A DNA stretch of 18,539 bases from Methanomassiliicoccaceae archaeon (GCA_009776695.1 WRNI01000014.1:1-18539); one strand, 5' to 3'. Shown: positions 1 through 6,990, counted from the first letter of the stretch. A program made the numbers and translations. Notes: generated from the sequence alone by a model not told the origin.

Positions 1-620
1 ATCTCGTCAACGACGTCTGACGCGAACGTGCATTTCTCCCGGTACCGTCTGACCTTTTCGACAAGAGGGCCGGTGGCCGCGTGCAGCCCGGTGTGGCCGA
101 CCACGATCGTCATCTTCGGTATGCGTATGTCACAGACGTTCCACGAACTGCCGTTCTTCTCTATTTCCCAGAGATGTTCGCCCGCGCCGTCGGGTGCGTT
201 CACCGCTATTCCCATGCCGTGGGTGCTCGCCGACGTGTCCAGCGGGCTCGCCCTTCCCTGTACCGCGTACTCGACGGAGAACGCATCCTCGGCGAGCTTA
301 TGATCATCCTTCTCCGTATCATTCAGTTTGCCTAAAGCTTTCAGGAACGATACGGAAAGCGCCGCCGACGATCCCAGTCCGGAACCCGACGGTATGCCGC
401 TCTCCGTCTCGATCCTGAGCTTGCTGTCCTTTAGCATGTAACTCAGATAAGGGTGTTTTTCCTCGTCGAACGGTCTTCCGTTGACAGTGGTCTCGGATGC
501 TTCGCTCAGTGTGCACTTTATCCTTTTGTCTATTGCCAGTGCGACAGCCGGCCTTCCGTAGACGACCGCGTGCTCTCCGAGGATTATGAGCTTTCCGGGT
601 GCCGACGCGGTAACGGTCAT
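1..620 (-). CDS. mvk: mevalonate kinase (partial, C-terminus beyond window)
   Basis: GHMP-family kinase that phosphorylates mevalonate with ATP in the mevalonate route to archaeal isoprenoid lipids; cytosolic. The reverse strand reads about 206 codons from the ATG at 620 with no stop before the window edge, so roughly the last third of a ~300-residue enzyme is missing. Visible motifs are the N-terminal PGKLIILGEHAVVYG (residues 8-22), the ATP-binding loop PSGSGLGSSAA (77-87) and ASPLDTSAS (125-132), whose Asp128 sits where the catalytic Asp lies in mevalonate kinases. The start overlaps the stop of the upstream 171-aa gene as ATGA, implying translational coupling. Another GHMP kinase is possible, but the LGEHAVVYG form and the glycine loop favour mevalonate kinase. 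Confidence 0.88.
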   Translation of the reverse strand, partial: MTVTASAPGKLIILGEHAVVYGRPAVALAIDKRIKCTLSEASETTVNGRPFDEEKHPYLSYMLKDSKLRIETESGIPSGSGLGSSAALSVSFLKALGKLNDTEKDDHKLAEDAFSVEYAVQGRASPLDTSASTHGMGIAVNAPDGAGEHLWEIEKNGSSWNVCDIRIPKMTIVVGHTGLHAATGPLVEKVRRYREKCTFASDVVDE

Positions 621-1132
621 TTGTTCAGTCCGTACCTGCTGAGAACTTCGGCGACGGCGTCGTTCGGGCTTCTCCCGCCGAGCAGCTGCTTGCCCGTGGT
701 CCACCATTTCTCTTCTTTTTCGATGACAGCTTTCTCGAACTCATCGTCACTTCCGTAATCTTCGCGGTCTATCTTCGAGACAGCATCGTAATTCGCCTCG
801 AGAAGGTCGATGCCGTACCTTTTGTTCACGGCCGCGACGCCCATCATATGGTCGAGGCAGTAAGAAAGCTCCAGGGAGACCTCATCGGGAAGGGACTCCA
901 TCACAATGTCGAGGACCGAATTCGCGGTCATCATGAAAAGAAGCTCGCGCTTCGCTTCTTCGGGCATATCCTTTTCCTCGTCAAGCTGCTCTTTGATATG
1001 ATCGAACCAGATGTCCCTGAGGACCTGCGTTCTTTTGGGGTTCTTGCCCCAGAGCTGTTCCTCCAGAGTTATTTCAGGGACGTCGTCGAAGACATCGTTT
1101 ATCGTCTCTTCCTTTTCTTTCTTTTTTACCAT
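617..1132 (-). CDS. conserved hypothetical protein, 171 aa, acidic and helical
   Basis: I do not recognise this protein. It begins with a short basic stretch (MVKKKEKEE), then becomes strongly acidic and looks mostly helical, with no signal peptide, membrane segment, cysteine motif or nucleotide-binding loop. Recognisable stretches are LWGKNPKRTQVLRDIWFDHI near residues 28-47 and a C-terminal WWTTGKQLLGGRSPNDAVAE. It lies between the aminotransferase and mevalonate kinase genes, overlapping the first by 7 nt and the second by 4 nt (ATGA), so it is almost certainly translated from the same mRNA. A weak GTGA ribosome-binding match lies a few bases before the ATG. That it is a real gene rests on open frame, overlaps and protein-like composition; function is unknown. 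Confidence 0.8.
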   Translation of the reverse strand: MVKKKEKEETINDVFDDVPEITLEEQLWGKNPKRTQVLRDIWFDHIKEQLDEEKDMPEEAKRELLFMMTANSVLDIVMESLPDEVSLELSYCLDHMMGVAAVNKRYGIDLLEANYDAVSKIDREDYGSDDEFEKAVIEKEEKWWTTGKQLLGGRSPNDAVAEVLSRYGLNK

Positions 1133-2253
1133 TTGCTCACGCTCATTTTATTTACGGTCCTTTCGAGGATATCCATTCCCGTACTTATCTTATGCTCATC
1201 CGCGGCGTACGAAAATCTTAAGTGTCCCTCGCCGTGCGCACCGAAAGCCGATCCCGGGACGCATATAAGGCCGTCGTTCGCAAGTTCCGTCGCAAAGTGT
1301 TCGGATGAAACGGGGAACGAGAACGACGGGAACGCATAGAAGGCGCCTTTCGGCGCGCTCATCGATAATCCCCGGATATCATTGATCCTCGAAGTGATGA
1401 GGTCCCTTCTCTTCCTGTATATTTTGCGTACGCTGTCCAGATATGCGTCGACGGACGGCATCGCGTCAAGTATGCCGTACTGCGCGGGCATGTTCGGGCA
1501 TGCGCACATGTGGTACGCCATTTTCGTGATGTCGCGTATAACATCGCCGTCAGCGGTGATGAGACCCATCCTCCATCCGGGAACCGCCATCATCTTCGAG
1601 AAGCCGTTCACCACTATCGCGTTATCAAGTTCCGAGATGAACGATGTGTGTTTTCCCTCGTACACGAAGTGCTCATACACCTCGTCCGATATCACCGTCA
1701 TCCCGTTATCGGCGGCCAGGTCGCGCACGGCTCTGAACGACGGTTCGCTGAGAACACCTCCGGTGGGGTTCGACGGATAATTGAGGAAAATTGCCTTCGT
1801 CCGCTTTGTTATTTTCTTCTGTATATCATCGATGTCCGGCTGGAAGTCGCCTTCCGTAAGCTTGTACTCTGTCGCCTTGCCGCCGGAGAGCGCCGTGTGC
1901 GGCCCGTATACGACGAACCCCGGGCTCGGTATGAGAGCCTCATCGCCGGGGTCGATGAGCGACTGCGTTATCATCATCAGGGCCGTCGTCCCGCTTGCCG
2001 TTATCATGACGTTCTCCGCACCGATCCCGTGATAGCGTGACGCGACCGCCTCCCTCAGAGGCATTATGCCCGCCGTCGGGCCGTACCCGTTCATTCCTTT
2101 TACGGAGGCGTCGTTCATCCCTTTCACGGCCGCCTCCGGCGGAGCGACGTCCGGCTCGCCGAGGCTCAGGTTGACCGAGCCGGGACGGGCGAGGTCGAAC
2201 ATCTTCCTGATCCCGGAAACGGGCGTTCTTTCAAGTCTCTCGGACATTCTCAT
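1126..2253 (-). CDS. class I/II PLP-dependent aminotransferase (aspartate aminotransferase family)
   Basis: Cytosolic PLP enzyme of fold type I, about 375 aa, transferring an amino group between an amino acid and a 2-oxo acid. The fold-type residues are present: Asn162 in NPSNPTGG-like context (NYPSNPTGG), Asp190 and Tyr193 in SDEVYEHF, the Schiff-base Lys220 in GFSKMMAVPGWRMG, and carboxylate-binding Arg346 in LRFSYA. Substrate cannot be fixed from sequence; aspartate, aromatic or alanine are all possible. I chose the ATG at 2253 because GGTGA lies 4 nt upstream of it. An in-frame ATG at 2268 would add five residues and one at 2247 would remove two. First gene of the operon with the 171-aa gene and mvk; its stop overlaps the next gene by 7 nt. 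Confidence 0.9.
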   Translation of the reverse strand: MRMSERLERTPVSGIRKMFDLARPGSVNLSLGEPDVAPPEAAVKGMNDASVKGMNGYGPTAGIMPLREAVASRYHGIGAENVMITASGTTALMMITQSLIDPGDEALIPSPGFVVYGPHTALSGGKATEYKLTEGDFQPDIDDIQKKITKRTKAIFLNYPSNPTGGVLSEPSFRAVRDLAADNGMTVISDEVYEHFVYEGKHTSFISELDNAIVVNGFSKMMAVPGWRMGLITADGDVIRDITKMAYHMCACPNMPAQYGILDAMPSVDAYLDSVRKIYRKRRDLITSRINDIRGLSMSAPKGAFYAFPSFSFPVSSEHFATELANDGLICVPGSAFGAHGEGHLRFSYAADEHKISTGMDILERTVNKMSVSKW

Positions 2254-2303
2254 AGCTTCACCATTCATTTACCTGCATATTACTTTTTACATCGATCACC
2301 GCG

Positions 2304-2433
2304 GATACGGCGCCGTGTCACGTCTTATGATCGGCATTGAGGACACGTTCCGCCGATCATGTTCCTCAGCGCCGCGTTAATGATACGGCACCATCACGGG
2401 ACAGCTTTCGTGATACGGTATCGCCGTCACGGG
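2304..2433 (+). repeat. three imperfect GATACGG...TCACG direct repeats
   Basis: GATACGG begins at 2304, 2382 and 2412, and each is followed 12-15 nt later by TCACG (2318, 2394, 2427). The last two copies share TCACGGGA. The first copy sits inside a palindrome, GATACGGCGCCGTGTC, with one mismatched pair. The third contains GATACGGTATC, two 5-bp arms around one base. They read as a cluster of binding sites upstream of either divergent gene. Confidence 0.45.
2327..2360. repeat. perfect 9-bp inverted repeat
   Basis: ATGATCGGC (2327-2335) and GCCGATCAT (2352-2360) form perfect arms around 16 nt. No T-run follows on either strand, so an operator or RNA stem is as likely as a terminator. It lies about 75-105 bp upstream of the aminotransferase start. 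Confidence 0.5.
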
Positions 2434-2533
2434 AGGACGGTAAGAGGAATATGGAAGTTAATGAAACAGTATATCTGTTATATTTTTGATACATGCACTT
2501 TTAACGCATATGCATAAAATCTTTCACGAAACA

Positions 2534-2569
2534 TTATAAATACACAACGGTTGCCGTATACTAACCGTT
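2534..2569 (+). promoter_or_regulatory. archaeal promoter with TATA box and overlapping dyad for the 91-aa gene
   Basis: TTATAAATA at 2534-2542 is a strong archaeal TATA box, preceded by a purine-rich stretch fitting a BRE. Transcription should start near 2560. A 7-bp inverted repeat, AACGGTT (2546-2552) and AACCGTT (2563-2569), spans the gap from the TATA box to the predicted start site, the expected place for a repressor. The gene's ribosome binding site GAGGTGA follows at 2611-2617. Confidence 0.7.
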
Positions 2570-2622
2570 AATGGAACCGGGCATCTTAAAAGGCGCCCGA
2601 GGGCCGTTGTGAGGTGAAGAGA

Positions 2623-2898
2623 ATGGGTAAGACTGATTGGTCGAAATACGAAGCTTACAGCATGGTAATGAAGAAGAAGGTGTGCTACAGCGGCTACGGC
2701 GACACGCCGCTCGGCAGGGCAATGGTCAAAGCGCTCGCCGCGGTCGACGCGAGAGTGGGCGCAGGCAAGATGAGCGCGGCGAACGCGGCCGGCTACAAGG
2801 GAAGGATAGACGGGCTTAAGCCCCTCATCGGCAACGACGAGCCTACCGGTCTCCTGCAGGTCTCACAGATGATAGGCGCGATAAACAGATCCGTCTGA
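2623..2898 (+). CDS. small conserved hypothetical protein, 91 aa
   Basis: I do not recognise this protein. The start is the ATG at 2623, five bases after the strong ribosome binding site GAGGTGA (2611-2617). An in-frame GTG at 2614 lies inside that site and is not a credible start. The protein starts MGKTDWSKYEAYSMVMKKK, is basic and alanine/glycine-rich, has a single Cys (about residue 19) and no membrane segment. The middle (ALAAVDARVGAGKMSAANAAGYKGRIDGL) should be helical. It has its own TATA box with overlapping dyad, a strong ribosome binding site and a hairpin-plus-T terminator, so it looks like a single-gene, well-expressed, regulated unit. A nucleic-acid-associated role is possible from charge alone; this is speculation. 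Confidence 0.75.
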   Translation: MGKTDWSKYEAYSMVMKKKVCYSGYGDTPLGRAMVKALAAVDARVGAGKMSAANAAGYKGRIDGLKPLIGNDEPTGLLQVSQMIGAINRSV

Positions 2899-2916
2899 GA
2901 CATGGCAAATATCTTC

Positions 2917-2933
2917 GGGGCACAGCCCCTTTT
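2917..2933 (+). terminator. hairpin terminator after the 91-aa gene
   Basis: GGGGC (2917-2921), a 3-nt loop ACA and GCCCC (2925-2929) make a perfect 5-bp GC stem followed at once by TTTT and a second T-run at 2937-2940. It lies 19 nt after the stop codon at 2898. Archaeal RNA polymerase stops mainly on T-runs, so the T tract may matter more than the stem. Confidence 0.6.
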
Positions 2934-2946
2934 ACCTTTTGGATGA

Positions 2947-4077
2947 ATGGACATGCGCAAAACAATGAACATGGACCTTATCTACAGTTTCTTCGACGCC
3001 GCCAATATGCACAGATGGAACGACCATCTCAGACCGATGGATCTTACGGAGCTTGATAAACAGGCGCACAAGATGGTCATCGCGTGGGTGCTCGCAAAGT
3101 TCGAAGGAACGGAGAAGAAGGAGAGCGTCAACTGGCGGAAGCTGATCGAGCATGCGATGTTCTCATTCATCCGAAGAACTATATTGACCGATCTGAAACC
3201 GCAGCTGTTCCACAGGATGGTCATAGAGAAAGAGAAGGAAATGAACGAATTCGTATTGCGGGAGTTCGACGCGCGCGTTCCCGATATGGAGAAGAAGTTC
3301 AGAGAGCGTTTTATCGCGTATCTTAACAAAGGGGCGATGTCCAGGGAGGACAGGATACTGAAGGCTGCTCACTATCTTGCGACGTCGTGGGAGTTCAGGC
3401 TCGTGTACAACGCGAACCCGTCAATGTACGGCATAGACAGGACCAAAGGGGATATCGAAAGGCAGATCAGAGAGTACGCCGATGTCTCCGGTGTTGTACG
3501 GCTTTTCTTTGGAAAGGACGCGTTCGATTTCATAGACCTCTGCGGTCAGCTGAGGTTCCAGCAGAGATGGGCCAGGGTGCCGAGGATACCGCAGACGACG
3601 GTCCTCGGACATATGCTTATGGTTGCGAACATGGTGTATCTGCATGACGCCGACGTCGGCGCGGATGACGCGACCGTGTACAAAAATTATTTCACGGCGC
3701 TGTTCCACGACCTTCCGGAAGTTCTTACGAAAGACGTGATATCACCGATAAAGACGAGCATAGACGGTCTTGACGAATTGCTTTCCGAATATGAGAAAGA
3801 AATGATATCGTCCTCGCTGCTGCCGCTGCTCCCGGAGGAGTGGCATGATGAATTCTTATTGCTGATCGACGATCCTTTCGGCGGCCGCGACGGTATGATG
3901 ATAAAGGCGTGCGACCTGCTTGCCGCGTACGTTGAGGCGCACGTGTCAGAATGTTACGGGATATCGTCAAAAGCGCTGTCCGCGGGTAAGGAGGAATTAA
4001 GATCGAAGCTTCTCTCCCTTCGCACGGACGTCGACGTCAAAGGTCTGATAGAGAGACTGGACGCGATGCACATCTAA
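2947..4077 (+). CDS. HD-domain hydrolase, YfbR-like
   Basis: Metal-dependent phosphohydrolase of the HD superfamily, 376 aa, cytosolic. The C-terminal half carries the YfbR-type signature: RW (207-208), His222 in VLGHMLMV, the HD pair 254-255 in LFHDLPEVLTKDV, Glu258, and Asp323 in KACDLLAAY. YfbR enzymes are 5'-deoxynucleotidases of about 200 aa, so this protein is nearly double length. The first half seems to be a degraded copy: RW (23-24), His41 and EHAMFSFIRRTILTDLKP near 68-85, where the expected HD reads HA. The substrate is unknown. Several Met codons cluster at the N-terminus (2947, 2953, 2965, 2971) with no strong ribosome binding site, so the exact start is uncertain. Its stop overlaps that of serS on the other strand. 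Confidence 0.82.
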   Translation: MDMRKTMNMDLIYSFFDAANMHRWNDHLRPMDLTELDKQAHKMVIAWVLAKFEGTEKKESVNWRKLIEHAMFSFIRRTILTDLKPQLFHRMVIEKEKEMNEFVLREFDARVPDMEKKFRERFIAYLNKGAMSREDRILKAAHYLATSWEFRLVYNANPSMYGIDRTKGDIERQIREYADVSGVVRLFFGKDAFDFIDLCGQLRFQQRWARVPRIPQTTVLGHMLMVANMVYLHDADVGADDATVYKNYFTALFHDLPEVLTKDVISPIKTSIDGLDELLSEYEKEMISSSLLPLLPEEWHDEFLLLIDDPFGGRDGMMIKACDLLAAYVEAHVSECYGISSKALSAGKEELRSKLLSLRTDVDVKGLIERLDAMHI

Positions 4078-5336
4078 TCTATTGTTTCCTGGTTGCGCAT
4101 GTATCCTCTGAGCACCTTCGGTATTGTCACCGAACCGTCCTTATTCTGATAATTCTCAAGAATGGCCACCATCGTTCTGGGAAGCGCAAGACCGGAGCCG
4201 TTCAGCGTGTGCACGAACTCGCTCTTCAGATGAGGCTCCGGACGGAACTTTATCTTTGCGCGGCGCGCCTGGAAGTCGGTGAAGCATGAGCACGACGACA
4301 CTTCGAGCCATCCTTTCCTCCCGGGCGCGTAAAGCTCGAGGTCATAGCATTTGGCGGCGTGGAAGCTCATGTCCCCGGTGCACAGCAGGAGCACGCGGTA
4401 CGGAAGTTCCAGACCGCGTATAACATCCTCGGCGTTATCTCTGAGCGACTCGAGGACGTCGAACGAATTGTCCGGATGAACGAACTTTACCATTTCCACC
4501 TTATTGAACTGGTGCACGCGGGCGATGCCTCTGGTGTCCGAATGTTTTCCCGCTTCGCGCCTGAATGACGGTAAGTATGCGGCGTAAGATACAGGCAACG
4601 CGGATGCTTCGAATATCTCGTCGCGATGCAGGTTGGTGACAGGCACCTCCGCCGTGGGGTTCAGCCACATGTCATCTCTCTCAAGACAGTACATATCATC
4701 CTTCAGTTTGGGATATTGACCGGTTCCTATGACAGCGTCCCTGTTCACGACCGCCGGCGTGAACACTTCCGTGTACCCTTGGTCGCGGTGAAGATCCAAC
4801 ATGTAATTAACCAGCGCCCGCTCAAGCCTTGCGCCGTCGCCCTTCAGCACATAGAAGCCGCTGCCGGCGACCTTCGTACCTCTTTCAAAATCTATTATGT
4901 CAAGCGCCTCGGCGATCTCGAAGTGCTCCTTCGGTTCGAAACTGAATTTTCTTTTCTTTCCGTACTCGCCGATCACGGCGTTATCTTCCGCATCCTTCCC
5001 CACAGGAACGGTATGGTGAGGTATGTTCGGGATGTTAAGGACGCATTCCTCGCGTACGGCGTCAAGTTCGGAAAGTCTCGAATCAATGTTTTTGATGTCA
5101 TCGGACACGAGCCGCATCTCATCTATCTTCTGCGTCTTTTCGCTGCCTTTGAGCTTAGGTATGAGCTGGGACACATCGTTCCTTTGCTTTCTGAGCATGT
5201 TGCCGCGTTCGGTCAGCGTCCGCCACTCGCTGTCGGCGCTGATGAACGTGTTTAACGCTTCGTCCGTGTAATTGCGGTCGGCGAGCATCTTCCTGATCCT
5301 TTCGGGCTCATTCCTTATGATATTGATGTCCAGCAT
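4074..5336 (-). CDS. serS: seryl-tRNA synthetase
   Basis: Class II aminoacyl-tRNA synthetase charging tRNA-Ser (and tRNA-Sec where present) with serine; 420 aa, normal for the family. The N-terminal tRNA-binding coiled coil spans about residues 25-105. Residues TAE (228-230) match the serine-binding loop, motif 2 is FRREAGKHSDTRG (258-270) and motif 3 is GLALPRTMVAILENYQ (382-397). This is the common SerRS type, not the rare methanogenic type found in Methanococcales and Methanobacteriales. The start ATG at 5336 follows GAGGTGAT, which overlaps the stop of the upstream CRM gene. Last gene of the operon 337-aa protein, rnp4, CRM protein, serS. It ends in TAG, and that stop overlaps the TAA of the convergent HD gene. 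Confidence 0.97.
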   Translation of the reverse strand: MLDINIIRNEPERIRKMLADRNYTDEALNTFISADSEWRTLTERGNMLRKQRNDVSQLIPKLKGSEKTQKIDEMRLVSDDIKNIDSRLSELDAVREECVLNIPNIPHHTVPVGKDAEDNAVIGEYGKKRKFSFEPKEHFEIAEALDIIDFERGTKVAGSGFYVLKGDGARLERALVNYMLDLHRDQGYTEVFTPAVVNRDAVIGTGQYPKLKDDMYCLERDDMWLNPTAEVPVTNLHRDEIFEASALPVSYAAYLPSFRREAGKHSDTRGIARVHQFNKVEMVKFVHPDNSFDVLESLRDNAEDVIRGLELPYRVLLLCTGDMSFHAAKCYDLELYAPGRKGWLEVSSCSCFTDFQARRAKIKFRPEPHLKSEFVHTLNGSGLALPRTMVAILENYQNKDGSVTIPKVLRGYMRNQETID

Positions 5337-5345
5337 TCGATCACC

Positions 5346-5639
5346 TCAGAACTTCTTCTGCGAAAGGGATTCCCATGTTCGTTTGTCAGCAAGAACGATA
5401 ACGTTACCGCGGACGTCCGCTATGACGGACGATGTTTCGAGCGATAGCGCGGCGGCGATGTCCGCCGCCGAGGACTCGGTGCTCGGGAGAACCTTCACTT
5501 TAACTATCCGGTGCGCCTTCAGCTGTGTCCTCAGCTCTTCGAGCACCCCTTCGTCCAATCCGTCCTTGCCGACATGCAGAGTGGCGCTTATGTCCTTGGC
5601 CCTGCGCATGATCTCCTTCTTCGCTTCCTTTTCTGTCAT
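5346..5639 (-). CDS. YhbY/CRM-domain RNA-binding protein
   Basis: Small single-domain RNA-binding protein of the CRS1-YhbY family, 97 aa, the usual length for archaeal members. Bacterial YhbY binds pre-50S ribosomal particles, and a role in ribosome or RNA maturation is expected here. Evidence is the helix RRAKDISATLHVGKDGL with the GxxG-like loop (HVGKDGL, about 22-28), followed by the V-K-V-K-V-L strand and ADIAAALSLETSSVIADVRGN, which match the family pattern. The ATG overlaps the rnp4 stop as ATGA, with GGAG 8 nt upstream. Pairing of the RNase P component 4 gene with a YhbY-type gene occurs in other archaea, which supports the call. Confidence 0.85.
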   Translation of the reverse strand: MTEKEAKKEIMRRAKDISATLHVGKDGLDEGVLEELRTQLKAHRIVKVKVLPSTESSAADIAAALSLETSSVIADVRGNVIVLADKRTWESLSQKKF

Positions 5640-5950
5640 TCTTTCTGCTCCTTAAGATAGGGCATTCTCCGGATGTGCCCGCATTCGGCGCATACCATCA
5701 CCACTTTGTGGTTCCTCAGACGGACGCGGAATGTGCCGGACGCCATCGGTGTAAGGCAATTTTTGCAGTATATATGTTCTTTGGGTATTTTTGTCCTCGT
5801 CCTCATGCTTATGCGTCTCGCGATCTCAACGTAACGTCTCGCAAGGTCCGCGTCCCCGTACGACGCCTGTTCCGCGGACATTCTCATCAGTTTATCAATA
5901 CGTGCGGCGGCTATCTCGGCTATCTGACGGTGAGGTATGCGTTTTGACAT
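5636..5950 (-). CDS. rnp4: ribonuclease P protein component 4 (Rpp21/Rpr2 family)
   Basis: Zinc-ribbon protein subunit of archaeal RNase P, which removes 5' leaders from pre-tRNA; 104 aa, a normal length. An N-terminal helical region with many Arg and Lys (residues 1-55) is followed by a zinc ribbon whose four ligands are Cys62, Cys65 (YCKNC) and Cys87, Cys90 (VCAEC). The basic RVRLRNHKVV segment lies between the pairs. In archaea this subunit pairs with Rpp29. The ATG at 5950 has GGTGAT 3 nt upstream. It sits 22 nt after the 337-aa gene and overlaps the CRM gene by 4 nt. Confidence 0.93.
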   Translation of the reverse strand: MSKRIPHRQIAEIAAARIDKLMRMSAEQASYGDADLARRYVEIARRISMRTRTKIPKEHIYCKNCLTPMASGTFRVRLRNHKVVMVCAECGHIRRMPYLKEQKE

Positions 5951-5972
5951 CTCATCACCATCCCGTCACAGA

Positions 5973-6986
5973 TCATTCCGCTCCCGTGAGCGTCCTCAGC
6001 GTATCTTTTACTTCCTTCTCCTCTTCGGAAAGTTCGTTATCATCCTTCTCCGAGTAGTTGTCGCAGAGGAACACGAAATAATCGTGGAATTCCGCGACCG
6101 CGGTATCCCAGTCGGTGTTCGATGCCGTTATCCCGAGATCGGGATAGGTAAGTTTCCATGTCATCGTTCCGATGTCGTATGATATTTTCGATTCAACGGG
6201 CGCTGCCAGCGGTATGTCGCGGTCCGCGGATATCATGTGGCTGAACGATCTTTTCGTGAACGGTATGATGTTATCAGCGCCGGAAACATCAAGCAGTTCC
6301 CGGTCATCGGAATATCTTAACGTTCCCGTGACAACGACGGCGCCGTTGGCATGTTCCGAGGCATCGTTCTCAGCATCTTTGGAAAGGAACGTTATCTTTG
6401 CGCGGCCGGCCCCGGCGGCGAACGAGTACATCGGTATGTTCCTCTTCGACCGGGCGCTGTGCAGCACACCGTGAACAGTTCCGACGGCCATCTTTCCGTT
6501 CCCGTTCAGGAACGCCTGCGCCTTTTCAATATCCATCGGTATGAACTTACTTTCTTTGCCGTTATCATTGAGCATCAAAGAGTATCCTCTTTCTGTATCC
6601 ATGTGATTCGAAAGCCGTATAAGATCGCCGAGCACGAGGCACCTGTACCTCGGGTCCCTGAAGGCATCCTCCATCCAGTACGTTCCCGAACCGGAGCCCA
6701 TCTTCTCAAGTGTTGCGCTAAGCAAGGCGACCGCTTTGTCCATCAAAGTGCTCTTTCCCTTCCCGGCGGACGCTTTGAACGATATTCCTCCGCTTTCCGG
6801 GTCTATGAACAGTGTGAATCTTCCGGTGAGGGCCTCCGACGGCCTTCCGTACGATCCGAGCTCATCGGATATCAGCGATTCGCCGATGTGGGAAAGCAGA
6901 AGCTGAATGTCAGACATGACATCGGACGCAACGGCTATCGGTATCCGTTTGTCCTCTTTCTCCGACCTGACGGTTATATTTATCAT
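5973..6986 (-). CDS. uncharacterised three-part protein, 337 aa (OB-like middle, HicB-like C-terminus)
   Basis: Function unknown. I see three parts. Residues 18-100 begin with a helix DVMSDIQLLLSHIGESLI, followed by strands ending around ISFKASAG. Residues 167-243 run AVGTVHGVLHSARSK...VVVTGTLRYSDD...DNIIPF, the alternating pattern of a small beta-barrel seen in several uncharacterised archaeal and bacterial proteins. Residues 270-337 (TWKLTYPDLGITASNTDWDTAVAEFHDYFVFL...) resemble a HicB-like beta-beta-helix tail. These likenesses are from memory and uncertain. There is no membrane segment. It is the first gene of the operon with rnp4, CRM and serS, so a role near RNA processing or translation is a fair guess. 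The ATG at 6986 has a TATA-like element about 26-38 bp upstream, suggesting little or no leader. Confidence 0.8.
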   Translation of the reverse strand: MINITVRSEKEDKRIPIAVASDVMSDIQLLLSHIGESLISDELGSYGRPSEALTGRFTLFIDPESGGISFKASAGKGKSTLMDKAVALLSATLEKMGSGSGTYWMEDAFRDPRYRCLVLGDLIRLSNHMDTERGYSLMLNDNGKESKFIPMDIEKAQAFLNGNGKMAVGTVHGVLHSARSKRNIPMYSFAAGAGRAKITFLSKDAENDASEHANGAVVVTGTLRYSDDRELLDVSGADNIIPFTKRSFSHMISADRDIPLAAPVESKISYDIGTMTWKLTYPDLGITASNTDWDTAVAEFHDYFVFLCDNYSEKDDNELSEEEKEVKDTLRTLTGAE

Positions 6987-6990
6987 GTTA

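Larger units (their letters stand above)
2254..2622. other. divergent intergenic region with repeats and dyads
   Basis: About 370 bp between the divergently read aminotransferase gene and the 91-aa gene. I find no convincing gene. The left half is GC-rich and holds a near-perfect 16-bp palindrome (2304-2319), a 9-bp inverted repeat (2327-2335 with 2352-2360) and three GATACGG-type repeats. The right half is AT-rich, with an AACAG/CTGTT dyad (2465-2479), a GCATATGC palindrome (2506-2513) and the promoter of the 91-aa gene. The region is long for this very compact window, so it may carry regulator sites for both genes or a small RNA. Confidence 0.6.

Noticed and set aside
1510..2040. 176-codon plus-strand open frame opposite the aminotransferase
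   Set aside because: Shadow of the PLP enzyme on the other strand, whose catalytic residues are all present.
2254..2622. tRNA or other stable RNA gene in the long divergent spacer
   Set aside because: I could not fold a cloverleaf or find a T-loop consensus; the dyads present are short and separate. A small RNA remains untested.
4626..5255. 209-codon plus-strand open frame opposite serS
   Set aside because: Antisense to an unmistakable seryl-tRNA synthetase; composition is not protein-like.
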